Shown: in pieces, positions 33,955-44,726 of the stretch
Numbering within the stretch: position 1 is the first letter of the stretch
How the letters are laid out: each line of letters opens with the position of its first letter
DNA from: Austropuccinia psidii
Taxonomy: Eukaryota > Basidiomycota > Pucciniomycetes > Pucciniales > Sphaerophragmiaceae
NCBI GenBank assembly: GCA_023105745.1
Contig: JALGQZ010000017.1
Span: 1,274,001-1,338,000, forward strand
Reading direction: 5' to 3'
Length of the DNA: 64,000 nucleotides
The notes under the pieces: generated by a model
What the model was told of the DNA's origin: nothing
Databases searched by the model: none
What the model saw: only the letters and a program-made list of their open reading frames with translations
Made by a program: the position numbers and the translations under genes

Positions 33955-34175
33955 GCACCGCGGTCAGTATAAAATCATGCTTCAGTTGCATTAGTGTCAC
34001 TTTATAGTCACTGGATTTAGTGGGTCACGTCACGTCAGTGTCAAGACAATGTCAATCATCACATGTGTCACATGAGAATGTCACTCAAAGCCCAAACCCA
34101 TTTCAACACTATTTGCAATGTTTGGGTAATTTCACCTCATTGGCTTGTGCATCCCCACCTAATCCGCCCTGACGC
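33955..34175. other. Left subterminal region of element D
   Basis: No gene. GTCA and TGTCA motifs recur many times (for example GTCACGTCACGTCAGTGTCA near 34024), as in the transposase-binding subterminal zones of cut-and-paste elements. GTCAAG motifs also crowd the right end, read inward. Confidence 0.5.
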
Positions 34176-35110
34176 TGTGGGAACTCCTTTTGTTGTGGGA
34201 TAAATAATAGGCAGTACCTTGAGGGGGAAATTATTGGTGAGTCTGTTTTGAATTTCAGAATGAGCCAATAACCATGGGTGCTAAGGTGTATTAGCTGCCC
34301 CTCTAAATATACTGAAAAAGATACCCTTTTTGATGAGATCACAAATCAATTATTTAGTTTTGTGGCTTTTCAATTAGAGAAATTTCTTCAGCAGTCTCTA
34401 TCAGTCTGTCAATAAAAGATCACTATGATAATAATGGTAATAGTTGATATTTATTTTTTAATAATTTAGGTTTGCTTAACTTTCTTGTTATTGATTATAA
34501 TTCTTTTTAATTAATTCTTCTAGTATTCCTTCTTTCAATACCTGAGATATTTTAAATAATATTGTTTAAGATCACTATTAATATTAATAATAATCTTGAT
34601 AGCTAGCTAATACTTTTAAAGGTGATTTAATAATACTTTCAATATAGCTATAATAATTTAAGGGTAAGATAATTCTTTAAGGGTGGTTTTGTTTAATATA
34701 AGGGTAAGATATAAATGATATAATAGTACTATGGTACTATTAGGATCAATATAAATATAATCCAATATACCTAAAAAGGCTTATGATATAAGGTATAAGG
34801 GTAAGATGATATCCCTTCTATAAATAAGGGTTATTGATAAATTAGATAAGATCACCAATGATAATATCTTAAAACACTACTTCAACACTACTACTATAAT
34901 GGTAAGACTATTAAATAATATTAAACTCTTTCATTAATATTATAAATATCTTTCATTAATTAATCATAAATAATACTATAAGATACTGAGCCTTGCTACT
35001 GATCTTTTTCAATATAAATACTAGATTATCCTACTAGAGAAGGGATGGATTGATCCTCAAGATTATTGTCTGAATCAGAAGCATGGGGGAAAAACAGGGA
35101 GAGAGGCCCT

Positions 35111-35120
35111 TTATTTATAC
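35111..35120 (-). promoter_or_regulatory. TATA box of the solo LTR
   Basis: On the - strand the sequence reads GGTATAAATAAAGGGCC. It sits just downstream, in LTR sense, of the tandem repeat at 35173-35843. Confidence 0.65.
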
Positions 35121-35172
35121 CTTTTGGGCCCTCCATAGAGCCTTCCAAAAACAAGGGACTTAGAAAAGATTA

Positions 35173-35843
35173 CACCTTGAGACATTTTTGCTGGTGGGTA
35201 AATTAAAAATGGTGTCATTTGATCAAGATATTGCACCATATGTTTGGTTGATTGCACCATTCTGAACCTTATTATTGTCAGTGCACAGCCTTGAGACATT
35301 TTTGCTAGTGGTTAAATTTGGAATGGTGTCATTTGTTCAGGATATTACACCATATGTTTGGTTGATTGCACCATACTTTTTGAATTATACTCTTATTTTA
35401 ACTAAACTCTATTCTTATTATGCACAGCCTTGAGACATTTTTGCTAGTGGTTAAATTTGGAATGGTGTCATTTGATACAGATATTGCACCATATGTTTGG
35501 TTGATTGCACCATTTTTTTTAAAACTGTATTCTTATCTCTACTAACCTTATTTTTCTTCTTCACAGCCTTGAGACATTTTTGCTGGTGGTTAAATTTGGA
35601 ATGGTGTCATTTGATACAGATATTGCACCATATGTTTGGTTGATTGCACCATTTTTTTAAAGCTGTATTCTTATCTCTACTAACATTATTTTTCTTCTTC
35701 ACAGCATTGAGACATTTTTGCTGGTGGTTAAATTTGGAATGGTGTCATTTGATACAGATATTGCACCATATGTTTGGTTGATTGCACCATTTTTTTAAAA
35801 CTGTATTCTTATCTCTACTAACCTTATTTTTCTTCTTCACAGC
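35173..35843 (-). repeat. Five tandem ~138-bp repeats in the U3 of the solo LTR
   Basis: Copies start at 35173, 35289, 35428, 35567 and 35705, each with CCTTGAGACATTTTTGCT and later CACCATATGTTTGGTTGATT. The last three are nearly identical. They lie immediately upstream of the TATA box in LTR sense, like enhancer repeats in retroviral U3 regions. Confidence 0.9.
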
Positions 35844-36419
35844 CTTGATCTGTATTCAGTTAAGTATTTCTCTATGTAAAATTTAATTTGTAAATAATAC
35901 CTGTAATGTTTGGTTATGGGAGTTTAAGTGGGGATTGAGTAATGTAACACTATGTTAGCTTATATGTAAGTGTTTTTTTTTATGTCAAGACATGTAACAC
36001 ATGATGTTGTAAGAGTAATGGTATCACTTATGTAATATTACACATGTTTATTCATATTGAATATTTAGACAAGCTGCATTATCTTTAAGCATATTCTTGT
36101 ACCTAGTATAGAGTGTATAGTATCATTTCTCTTCTTTAATCCATGATATCTAGAAAATTATTGACATTATGGGGTTGAGGCAATATGTGACTATAGGTAA
36201 AATTTGATGTAGATTCCAGTGAAATACTTATTTTTGTTATTTTAATATAATTATCTTCCTTTTTCTTGCAAAATTTTTTTTAATTTTATCTTTCACTTTT
36301 TATCTTTATTTTCTTTATATATATATATATTATTATTATTGATCAAAGTTTCAGCTTTGAAATTGTGGATTTGAACCTTGGAAGAACTGGTACGGAATAC
36401 CACAACGCTTCGCATGCTT

Positions 36420-36957
36420 ACACACCCACACCGCCCATCAGATGAGACTCCAACACTGCCCCCCATCTCTGTCCTCACCACTCCTTATGCTTTCACACCC
36501 CCGCCCTTACCATCTTTATGCTCACATGGTGCCCTCCCGACATGCCTTTGACACCGCTAGCCATCCTTATGCTTGTGTAGTGCCCTCCCGACATGCTCCC
36601 AACATGGCTTACCATCCTTATGCTGGTGCAGTGCCCTCCCGACACCACTTATCGTTATGCTTGTGTAGTGCCCTCCCGACATCCTCCCAACACTGCTTAC
36701 CATCCTTACGCTCGCGGAGTGCACTCCCGACACCACTTAGCCTTACGCTTGTGTAATGCCCTCCCAACATGCTCCCGACACTTCTTACCATCCTTACGCT
36801 CGCGGGTTGCCCTCCCAACATTCTCCCGACACTGCTTACCATCCTTACGCTCGCGGAGTGCACTCCCGACATGCTCCCAACACTGTTTACCATCCTTACG
36901 CTTGTGGGGTGCCCTCCCAACATGCTCCCGACACGACTTATCCTTACGCTTCCGTAC
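36420..36957. repeat. GC-rich tandem array 1 of element D
   Basis: About eight to nine diverged units of roughly 58-60 bp occur, with CCATCCTTACGCTCGCG and GTGCCCTCCCGACATGCTCC as core. They are rich in CpG compared with the rest of the window. Open frames on both strands across the array follow from the repeat and are not genes. The core ATCCTTACGCTTGTG is shared with array 2 at 42590-43222. Confidence 0.85.
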
Positions 36958-36967
36958 TACATCCATA

Positions 36968-36993
36968 GTGTATGGTGGCTTGTTGGCGTACAC
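36968..36993. repeat. Conserved palindrome, copy 1
   Basis: GTGTATGGTGG...GGCGTACAC. Outer arms of about 7 pairs flank a less paired centre. It is the weakest of four copies that share TGTAYG, a GG-rich inner arm and CGTACA. It lies at the right edge of tandem array 1. Confidence 0.5.
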
Positions 36994-37491
36994 AATAAAC
37001 GCAATCGCCAAAATATGCTGAGTGGCCTTCTCTGCCAACAGGACCTAAGGGGAAATTGGTCAGTATATTCACAATGTTGTGGTTAGGGTTTAAATCATGA
37101 GACTCACAAATTAAAACCTAATAAGTGTACTATTTAAGACAACAATTGTGTCTCCTGTTTTCCCGACAAAACCATTTTATTTCATATCATTCAAATGCAA
37201 CACTTTGCTTAGTCCTTACCTCATGAGCGTTGAATAGTTCAAAAGTCGACTTTAGTAGGTTTCTCACTAGTCAGCTTTATTCAATGTCTCACAGGGAAGT
37301 GATTTCATTTGCATGATATGAAATAATTTGCAAAACATCGCCTCCTTCAATTTCCCGACAAATTAAATTTTGCAAATGTGATATTTTACTTCCACCTTTT
37401 TTCTTCAATTTGGATCTTTTTATTCAAAAATTTTCAAACAAGTTATCAATCAACTTGTCACCATCTATTTCCTTAATAAACACCCTCCGCT
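36994..37491. other. No gene; upstream region of the 37492 gene
   Basis: Intergenic sequence of about 500 bp without open frames of note. It should contain the promoter of the gene at 37492, but I see no clear TATA box. Confidence 0.4.
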
Positions 37492-40475
37492 ATGGCCCAA
37501 ACCCCGGGAAATTCAACTGAATTCAATGAACAACCAACTTCAGCCCCAGAGAGTGGAAGTGAAATCTCTGATATCGCCAGTAGTCGTGAATTAGGCATTG
37601 AAGTAGAGAGCCAGTCACATGAAGATAATCAAGATCCACCAGTTCTTCCAGAATGTGAGTATGCATCCACCTTGAATATTTCTAATCTCTCAAAACCTGA
37701 TATTGTGTCATAGCCTTTATTTCAGGTCAGCCTCCAAGCTCTCAGAAACCGATTTTTAAAAGTTATGAGAAGGAAAAGACTGTTGAACCTTGTGCACCAA
37801 CAGAAGATGATGGGCAAGATGATGTAATTTTCAGTAGTGAGGTGGAAATTATATCCAAGGAAAAATTTGTCTCCAACATTGCTCAAACAATCCCAGGGCT
37901 CGAAAAAATTCAAAATGATAGTAAAATTCCTGATTATGTGCATCAAAAGATTTCTGAAGCCATGAGCCTGCTCAAAATGGATTTGAACCGTAAGTCCATT
38001 ACTAATTCCAAACAAAATTGATAAAAATAGCTGCTTACAATATATGGGCAGGTGTGGAGGTGCGAGAATCTCTACCTGAAGGATCTTGAGTCATAATTGG
38101 ATTTCCAGGCAAAGGATTAGGAAAAAGACCAAATATACATGCGACCAAAAAAACAAACAAAAAAACGCCGTACCTTTGAAGCCGCAAAGGATTCTTGGGA
38201 TCAAGGTGATGAAATGATCAATGTTGAACGGGACCATATTGATAATGAACCTCCGCATACTGAACCCCCCCATACTCAATGAAACAATCCATGATGAAGC
38301 TCCACATACTGAAAACCCCCCGATACCCAATGAAACAATCCATGATGAAATCCCTCCTGCCTCTCCTTGGAATATTCAAGCCTTTCAAGAAAGGGAAACA
38401 ATTAAACATGATACAATGGGATGAGATATGACTGATATAATTCCTGACCCTGAGCCTGAAGTGTCATCATCTGCTAATTTTCAAGGAATATTTTTATCGG
38501 GCATGGAAGATTTTGTAGGCATTTTGAATTATCATTCCAATATTACTCAACAATCATGGAAAAGGGGGCTTGATAATATCAATATTATTTAAAAAAATCA
38601 ATGGTACAATTTACCAACAAAAGATGCTCATACATTCCTGCCCCTTGGTATTAAGGTGATCAGTAACCAAGAGCTTAAAATGTCGGCCTGTGTCACCGCC
38701 AAGGAGGCAGGGGCATTTCCAATCATCATCAGCAAATCATTATATCATGGATACCCTTCAAAACCCAATCAGCAAGGGGGTTTCATTCAATAATTCACCC
38801 AATACAGTTTTCATACCTCAATACAGTTCCATACAGGCAAGACTCAAATACAGGATTCACCAAATACAGGCCTGTCATCAATACAGGCGCAAATACCTGT
38901 ATTGACTGTATCACCTGTATTGGATTCACCAATACAGGATTCAATCCCACATCCAACTTCTTCCAGAATACAGGCCAGTATCTCAACACTCAAACTCCAA
39001 GGCTGGCATTTCTCACATATACCAGCCCCTCTTCACCCACCTGGGGGTTTTTCCCCCAGTTAATTAAAATAGTTGATTTATTATTTAATATTATTTTATT
39101 CTCACTTTGGAATATTATTTTATTACATTTTAAGTTAGTCTTTGCCTTCCCTCACCTGTTCAGTAGAGTCCTGGTGGCCATATCCTTTATTAATCCTTTT
39201 CTCTTTTCTGAACAGGTTGAAACAGTGACTCAGGATTATTTGTGGTTGGCTCTTTATTATTGCTTTTGTTTTGTCTCTCTTATCTTTTATGCTTATTATT
39301 TTATGACTAGGAATTTATCCTCTTACTCCATTACTCTTATCATTTGAGTATTTCTTCTGAGCCCTCCATAAGTAAGTCTGTTCACTGAGTGCCAGGCCCT
39401 CTTCATTTTAGAAGAGCCCCTGTGACAGCCTGGCTGGAGGACCTTCTTTGTGCATGATACATGATTATTGGCTGTTGAATGGTGATATAAATTGCAATAT
39501 ACAGGGTTAGATTTTTTTAAGCCAACAGGAACAGAAGCGTTTTTTGATCACAACATCTGGAATCTCAAATTGATGAAGGAATCAGCTAAACCTCCAGAGA
39601 ATCTCCCAAAATCTGAACACTCCTTCTTCAAAATGGTTCAGAGCCTTCTTTACCCCGCCAATCCAGTTAAACATTTTTGGGCAAATATTATGTTTGAATC
39701 CATTAGTTTATTCTCATACAATGTGATTGCACCCACACCATATGTTGCACCAACTTCAAATTCAACCAATCCTCTTGGACTCGAACAGGGAGCAGTTGAA
39801 TACCTTGCCTCCTGCTTGAGTAAATCGAAGCAAAATGCAACCCAACTCAGCATTGAAGGTGGCGGGGCTGACAATGAGATATCCACAAAGCCGCACAAGA
39901 ACCTGGAGGATCTAATGGATACAGTTATCCATTTGATGATTGCGTACAACATGGTACGTGCACATACAAAGGTCAAAGTTAATGGCATCAAAGGCAAACT
40001 CACGAACTCAAAAAAAAATGAGGCCATCAAAGATCTTTTGAAGTGTCACAAGAATCTCGGAATAAATAGAATTTGCTATGGTATATTAGCGGCATTCTGT
40101 GCGGCGGGGGTTTGTGGTTTGATGGTATTCTGAGATGACTGGAGAACAAGCTCAGTTAAAGGGGTTTTATCACTAATTGACATTTCCGAAAAACTTTCAG
40201 AGGGTAAAAATCTTGTGGAGCCAGTGTGGCTACATACTAATAAGTATATATGTAGCTTACTGAATAAAGGTTTCTTCTCATCAGAGTCTTTTAACCCCAC
40301 TGTACCTCTTAGATTTGAATTTGCACAATGCTTAGTATTAGACTTTGGTGATGCCTGGGTGGCGAAGTGCGGTCTTGGTTCAAGTGATGAGGTCACCTTG
40401 ACTGTATCCAGGTCAGCTAAACTCACAACAAGGATTGAACCATTTCAGATTAGCTTTGTACTAGATAGATTGTAA
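37492..40475 (+). pseudogene. Element D gene 1, spliced, unrecognised, broken
   Basis: The first exon starts with ATG at 37492 (MAQTPGNSTEFN) and is acidic and Ser/Glu-rich. A GTGAGT intron (37655-37725) joins it in frame to a second exon (37726-37989), and a GTAAGT intron (37990-38051) to a third. Further coding pieces lie at about 38160-38280, 38430-38590 and 38600-38800. After a 0.7-kb intrusion, a long exon follows from 39498 after acceptor ATATACAG. That exon is rich in helices (SFFKMVQSLLYPANP, NLEDLMDTVIHLMIAYNMV) and ends with a hydrophobic stretch (ICYGILAAFCAAGVCGLMVF). An in-frame TGA at 40131 is followed by open sequence to 40475 (for example LVLDFGDAWVAKCGLG). I do not recognise the family and cannot exclude a diverged transposase component. 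Stops at about 38086 and 40131 suggest decay. Confidence 0.5.
38800..39490. other. Intrusion with AATACAGG repeats inside gene 1
   Basis: AATACAG or its reverse complement recurs more than ten times between 38805 and 38980. An AT-rich stretch without coding potential follows to 39490. It separates two coding parts of gene 1 and may be a small insertion or a very long intron. Confidence 0.45.
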
Positions 40476-40566
40476 TTGAATTTTGCAAAGTTATTTATGA
40501 ATTTAATTATCATGACTTCCTATCCTACTACTTCCCAGATTCCACAGTCTGAATACCAATAGTAAT

Positions 40567-40590
40567 TGTACGGCGGCATGCCTCCATACA
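40567..40590. repeat. Conserved palindrome, copy 2
   Basis: TGTACGGCGGCATGCCTCCATACA without its flanks pairs at 8 of 10 stem positions plus the CATG centre. It lies between gene 1 and the TET/JBP gene. Confidence 0.65.
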
Positions 40591-41026
40591 TCATTAAAAA
40601 GACTTGGACAACATGCAAGCTGAGTCAGGCAGTTGTGCGCGTGAGTAGCACACGCGGGGGCATTGCGGGAGGTCGCGTTTATCACTTCCCGCCAGCCCAT
40701 AATAGGCCAAATGTTCCTGTGTCTTTCAAGAGGACTAGGATAACTAGGGATCCGCAGCAGGATGCATATTGCATTTGCGTGTGGTTGCAATATTCCAAAT
40801 GGTTGGATTGGAAAGTGATTGCATGGGAACATCAATATGTCAAATTGAATAATGCACTATCCACTGCAATTTTCAGGTTCAGGTATTTGAGATCGCGAAT
40901 TCGCGAAGGTCAGGTGTGATCTTTCTTTTTAGCCACAATTAAAAAAGATTCATTGACTGCAATTCAATTTAGGTGATATTAATAAATCAATAATAATTTG
41001 GTTTCATTTCATTTTCTCCTGAAAGC
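40591..41026. other. Intergenic region before the TET/JBP gene
   Basis: An open frame of 117 codons (40566-40919) starts inside the palindrome. It has no recognised domain and may be an upstream exon or chance. No promoter element is clear. Confidence 0.35.
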
Positions 41027-42405
41027 ATGCCATTCATGAAAAAAGGAAAAGAGCATAAAAGGGAACTCGCGAGAAAGCGTCGGGCTGAGGAAGGAAAGTG
41101 TGAGTTACTTGCTTAATCTCAGTGTATATATATAGATATATATATATGCTTCCACATTTGTGTGGCACCCTGATTGGGCCCCACGGAAGAACATTGGCTT
41201 TAGTTGGTTCAGATTGTGACAATGTCATGTGGGCTCCAACAGGGAAGTCAAAGGATGTGTGCCGAAGAAAGCTCCTTGGGCATTGGGCACCATTCTGGAC
41301 TCAAAGCTCCTTAGCTCCAAACAGCAGGAAGCAGTATCTGATATCTTGTGTGCTTCAAGACATAGTGATCCCTCAACCACTCGGGAATAGTGGGAGATCC
41401 CAAAAGACATATGAGCGCAAAACGACCCAAATGAATAGGTTGTTTTCCTCCTCTCGCCCAACAGCACAAATATCAATGCCAGTATCAGCAAATATCAACC
41501 CAAGTGAAATTCGGAGGGTTGTGGATGTCAATCAGATCAAACGCATTGACTTTGGCCGTGTGGCAATTTTCTCTTCAACCGGATTACTCATTGCCCTTGT
41601 CAAATTCTGACCATTCACAACAATGAGTGAAGCCGAGGTCAATCAATGGGATGAATTATCACAATTTGTATTTTGTGAAAAGAGATTCACTGACCCAATT
41701 GCAACAAATGGAGTATTACTGGAGGGATTTATGTTTGCAATTGGGTGGCGCAAATGCAGCACGAAGAATGAACAATTTGGTCTGTATGGAAGTGTTGGGA
41801 AAATTGAAAAAGCAAAAGATGAATGGCGGAACCGATGTGCCAATCTTAGCTCAGTGGGTTGCATTCTAGGTCAATCCTTACGATATGTTGGGGATAATTT
41901 ATTTGAGAAGATTCAAAATTTCTACAAGTCATTGGGGGTTCCATCTTTTGATCAAGTTAAATATGAAGCCAATATGCCCGCAAATCAGGGTGCACTCACT
42001 TTCACCATGAATGGATTCAAAAACACACCTCATGTTGATAAGGATGCATCGCTGTATGCTTTGGGATGGTGGTTTCAAGCTGATAAGCAGACCGGCCAAA
42101 TTCAAAGAGATGCTTCAAAGCGGTGTACAGGGGGAAAATTGATTTTCCCAAATGAGCATTTTTGGATTGATCTATCCGCATTTCATGGGCTCATTCAGGT
42201 AGTGTGGGCCAGTAGTACATTTTTTCATTATACTGATCCAGCACAGGACAACGAAAGCGCGACACTAGTGGGTATATCCACACAATGCTCAAGCAGGTTA
42301 GCAAAAACAATGTGGCAAAAAAGCCACGGCTATTATGAGATTGGCAAGAGAGCAGGATATCAAATAAGTGATGGTCATACAATCTCATGCCAAATCAAAG
42401 AATGA
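41027..42405 (+). pseudogene. TET/JBP-type 2OG-Fe(II) dioxygenase of element D (one in-frame stop)
   Basis: This is a Tet-like 2OG-Fe(II) oxygenase of the basidiomycete transposon-associated group. Family members oxidise 5-methylcytosine or related bases in the nucleus. A basic first exon at 41027-41099 (MKKGKEHKRELARKRR) ends at GTGAGT. The body is open in one frame from about 41122, with one TGA at 41608, then an ATG frame of 260 codons from 41623. In that numbering the iron ligands are His137 and Asp139 (NTPHVDKDAS) and probably His202 (FFHYTD). Arg225 (SSRLAK) is the likely 2-oxoglutarate ligand. The strand before the TGA (FGRVAIFSSTGLLIALVKF) and the block after it (GFMFAIGWRK) fit the family order, so the TGA sits inside the domain. 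All catalytic residues survive. The acceptor for the first intron is unclear. Confidence 0.8.
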
Positions 42406-42529
42406 GGAAATTTGCATGTGTGTTGGGTAAATAATGGTGGGGTAAGGCAGAGGACAATATACACCAGGATTGGATGGTTTCGAGTGGGGGAGATGGAGTG
42501 TCTCACATGAAAAAGGGGTGAAGTGGATT

Positions 42530-42555
42530 ATGTACGGTGGCATTCCATCGTACAT
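42530..42555. repeat. Conserved palindrome, copy 3
   Basis: ATGTACGGTGG, loop CATT, CCATCGTACAT: an 11-pair stem with a single G-T. It lies 125 bp after the TET/JBP stop and just before array 2. Confidence 0.8.
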
Positions 42556-42589
42556 ATATCCTGGTTTGTTGCTCTTGTCCAGGATGCCA

Positions 42590-43222
42590 ATGCTTCACAC
42601 GCAAATCCTTATGCTTGTGCAGGTTCTGACAATGCTAAAAGTTCCTTATGCCTATGTGGGCTGCTGATGCTTCACACGCCAATCCTTACGCCTGTGCAGG
42701 TTCCCAACAACTCATACGCCAATCCTTACGCCAGTGCAGGCTCCCAGCAATTCACATGCCAATCCTTACGCTTGTGAAGGTTCCCAAAAATGCTAAAAAT
42801 TCCTTATGCCTGTACAGGCTTCCAACAATTCACACGCCAATCCTTATGCTTGTGAAGGTTGCCAGAAATGATGACAATTTCTTATGCCTGTGCAGGCTCC
42901 CGAACATTCACACGCCAATACTTATGCCTGTGAAGGTTCCCAACAATTCACACGCCCATCCTTATGCCTGTGCAGGCTCCTGACAATTCACATGCCAATC
43001 CTTACGCTTGTGAAGGCTCCCAAAAATGCTAAAAATTCCTCACACCTGTACAGGCTTCCAACAATTCACACGCCAATCCTTACGCTTGTGAAGGTTGCCA
43101 ACAATGCTGACAAAATCTTACGCCTGTGCAGGCTCCCAACAATTCACATGCCAATCCTTATGCCTGTGCAGGCTCCCAACAATTCACACGCCAATCCTTA
43201 TGCCTGTGAAGGTTCCCGACAA
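42590..43222. repeat. Tandem array 2 of element D
   Basis: About fourteen units of roughly 45 bp with core CACGCCAATCCTTACGCTTG and GAAGGTTCCCAACAATT. It shares ATCCTTACGCTTGTG with array 1 although unit lengths differ. Open frames across it follow from the repeat. Confidence 0.9.
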
Positions 43223-43752
43223 TTTAAACAATTCAATACATGACTAAGATTAATAGCGTGTGACCATAGGAAAGGCAATGTTTCACAAATCTGGAGTGGA
43301 TTGCTCACATGCGCGAACCTCTTGCTTTTTTACAGTTAAGAGTTGATATGGCTCTAAACCATGCAAGAAGAAAATATAGGAGACGGTAACGGCGACTATT
43401 GGCGCATTTTTGGCAAAAGAGGGTCACACAAACAAATACTCACTCAAACTTTTGGTGGGGCACTTATAAATCTTTTTCTCATGCAATAGGATATTTGAAC
43501 CATTGAGGAAAATATAATTTCACATGAGCAAAGAATTTAATAGAAATGGAAAATAACAAACATTGGATACAAATAATTTATTTAAAAGAAAGTATTACAA
43601 ATAATAAAAAGAGGAAATAATGAGATTTTTTCTTCATTTTATTTTTCTAAGTATTTCAAGACTATCCCGGTGGTGTTCTCCTTTGGATAAGCCTCCAGTG
43701 CCTGGGCAAGGAGGGAGTTTAGTTCCTCCAGGAATTCCCGGTGCATCTCATT
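43223..43752. other. No gene; region between array 2 and the cysteine-cluster gene
   Basis: AT-rich intergenic sequence, with no supported feature. Confidence 0.4.
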
Positions 43753-44726
43753 TCAATGAGTTGCATCCATGAAAGGAATCATGTGGAGCAAGCGGCGATT
43801 CTCCAACAAGATTCGGTTGATCAATTCGTGGACAATGGCTCGAGGAATCATCAAAGTCAGTCGTAAGTCAGTGAATTCCTGGCGAGTGTCATCATGGGAA
43901 TGAGAGGGGCTTTGCACCGGGGGAGGAGGTTTTGGGGTTCTCGGGAGCACTGGGGAGGGAACCGGGGTTGGAGTGGAGGGGGGGGGGGAAAGAAGGGGGG
44001 ATCCAACGGGCATATCGTCGATGATAATGATGGAGTGGGGAGTGGTGGGACGAGCTGGAGATGGTTGAAGGAGGGGTGAGGAAAAGCTGAGTAGAGTTAA
44101 AAAAGTGAAATTGGGACTTACCAAAAGGTTCCTCCGTGGATTGCGTAGGAGCCACCTCAGGTTCTGGCTCACGAGTTGTATCATCCTCAGGTGGTTGGGA
44201 GGATGGGTCCGGGCCAGGAATAGGTGGCTCTTTGGTTCAGGATGGTTCTAAAAATGGAGTAAGAGTCAGTTCACTCGGCTCAAAAGTGAAAGTGAAAATG
44301 AAAAGAAACTTTGCCTGCTTACCGCGGAATAATTCCTCTGACCATCGGGTGCCACTTGGGCCTGGAGTGGGTTGCCGCGGGGTTTGCTTGCAAGGCAAAC
44401 TAGGAACAGGAGAGTCTTGTTGGGGGGATTGGGGGGGTGGATAAATAGATGCTTGAGGGGACAGGGCTAATCGTCACGAATCATTCCTGTCAGCCTGCTT
44501 GAAGTCCCGGTGTCCATTTGCGCTCGGATATTGTTTCATCATTGTCAACCACAAAGGAGTTCTCGCGAGGGCGTCTTGGGCGAGAACTTCTCTGGCCTCG
44601 TGGTCGGAAGGGGCAGAGAACGAACAAACATTTCTTGTGTGCTTGTCGGCAAGCATCGCAAGCGTTGGTTGTCGTCGAGGAACAAATGCAGGGGATACCC
44701 CGCTTGGTGCATGAAGTGCACGACAT
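43753..44726 (-). pseudogene. Cysteine-cluster (zinc-binding) Pro-rich protein of element D
   Basis: The gene starts with ATG at 44726. Residues 3-33 (CTSCTKRGIPC and CDACRQAHKKC) form two CX2CX6C units, as in binuclear zinc-cluster DNA-binding domains, followed by a basic patch (RPRGQRSSRPRRPRE). Later exons read from about 44460, with donors GTAAGC near 44322 and GTAAGT near 44122. They encode Pro/Ser/Glu-rich linkers (PPIPGPDPSSQPPEDDTTREP). The last exon (from about 44061) has IIIIDDMPVGSP and a helical C-terminus (VHELINRILLENRRLLHMIPF), ending at 43753. Between the first exon and the linker the frame changes, and a TGA lies near 44487. A nuclear DNA-binding role is inferred from the cysteine cluster only. 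Confidence 0.5.

Larger units (their letters stand above)
34176..36404 (-). repeat. Solo LTR related to LTR-A, inserted in element D
   Basis: 2229 bp, starting TGTGGGAACTCC and ending GGAATACCACA, with a 4-bp duplication ACGC (34172-34175 and 36405-36408). Both ends resemble LTR-A, but the middle differs and it is longer. The TATA box is on the - strand (35111-35120). No internal region remains, so this is a solo LTR left by recombination between two LTRs. Confidence 0.85.

Noticed and set aside
36442..37086. Several overlapping open frames on both strands
   Set aside because: They arise from the tandem array 1 unit, repeat in pattern, and have no domain.
40566..40919. 117-codon + strand frame starting in palindrome copy 2
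   Set aside because: It starts inside a conserved palindrome and shows no recognised domain; kept only as a note in the intergenic entry.
42470..43243. Open frames across 42470-43243
   Set aside because: They follow from the periodic array 2 sequence and repeat short peptides.
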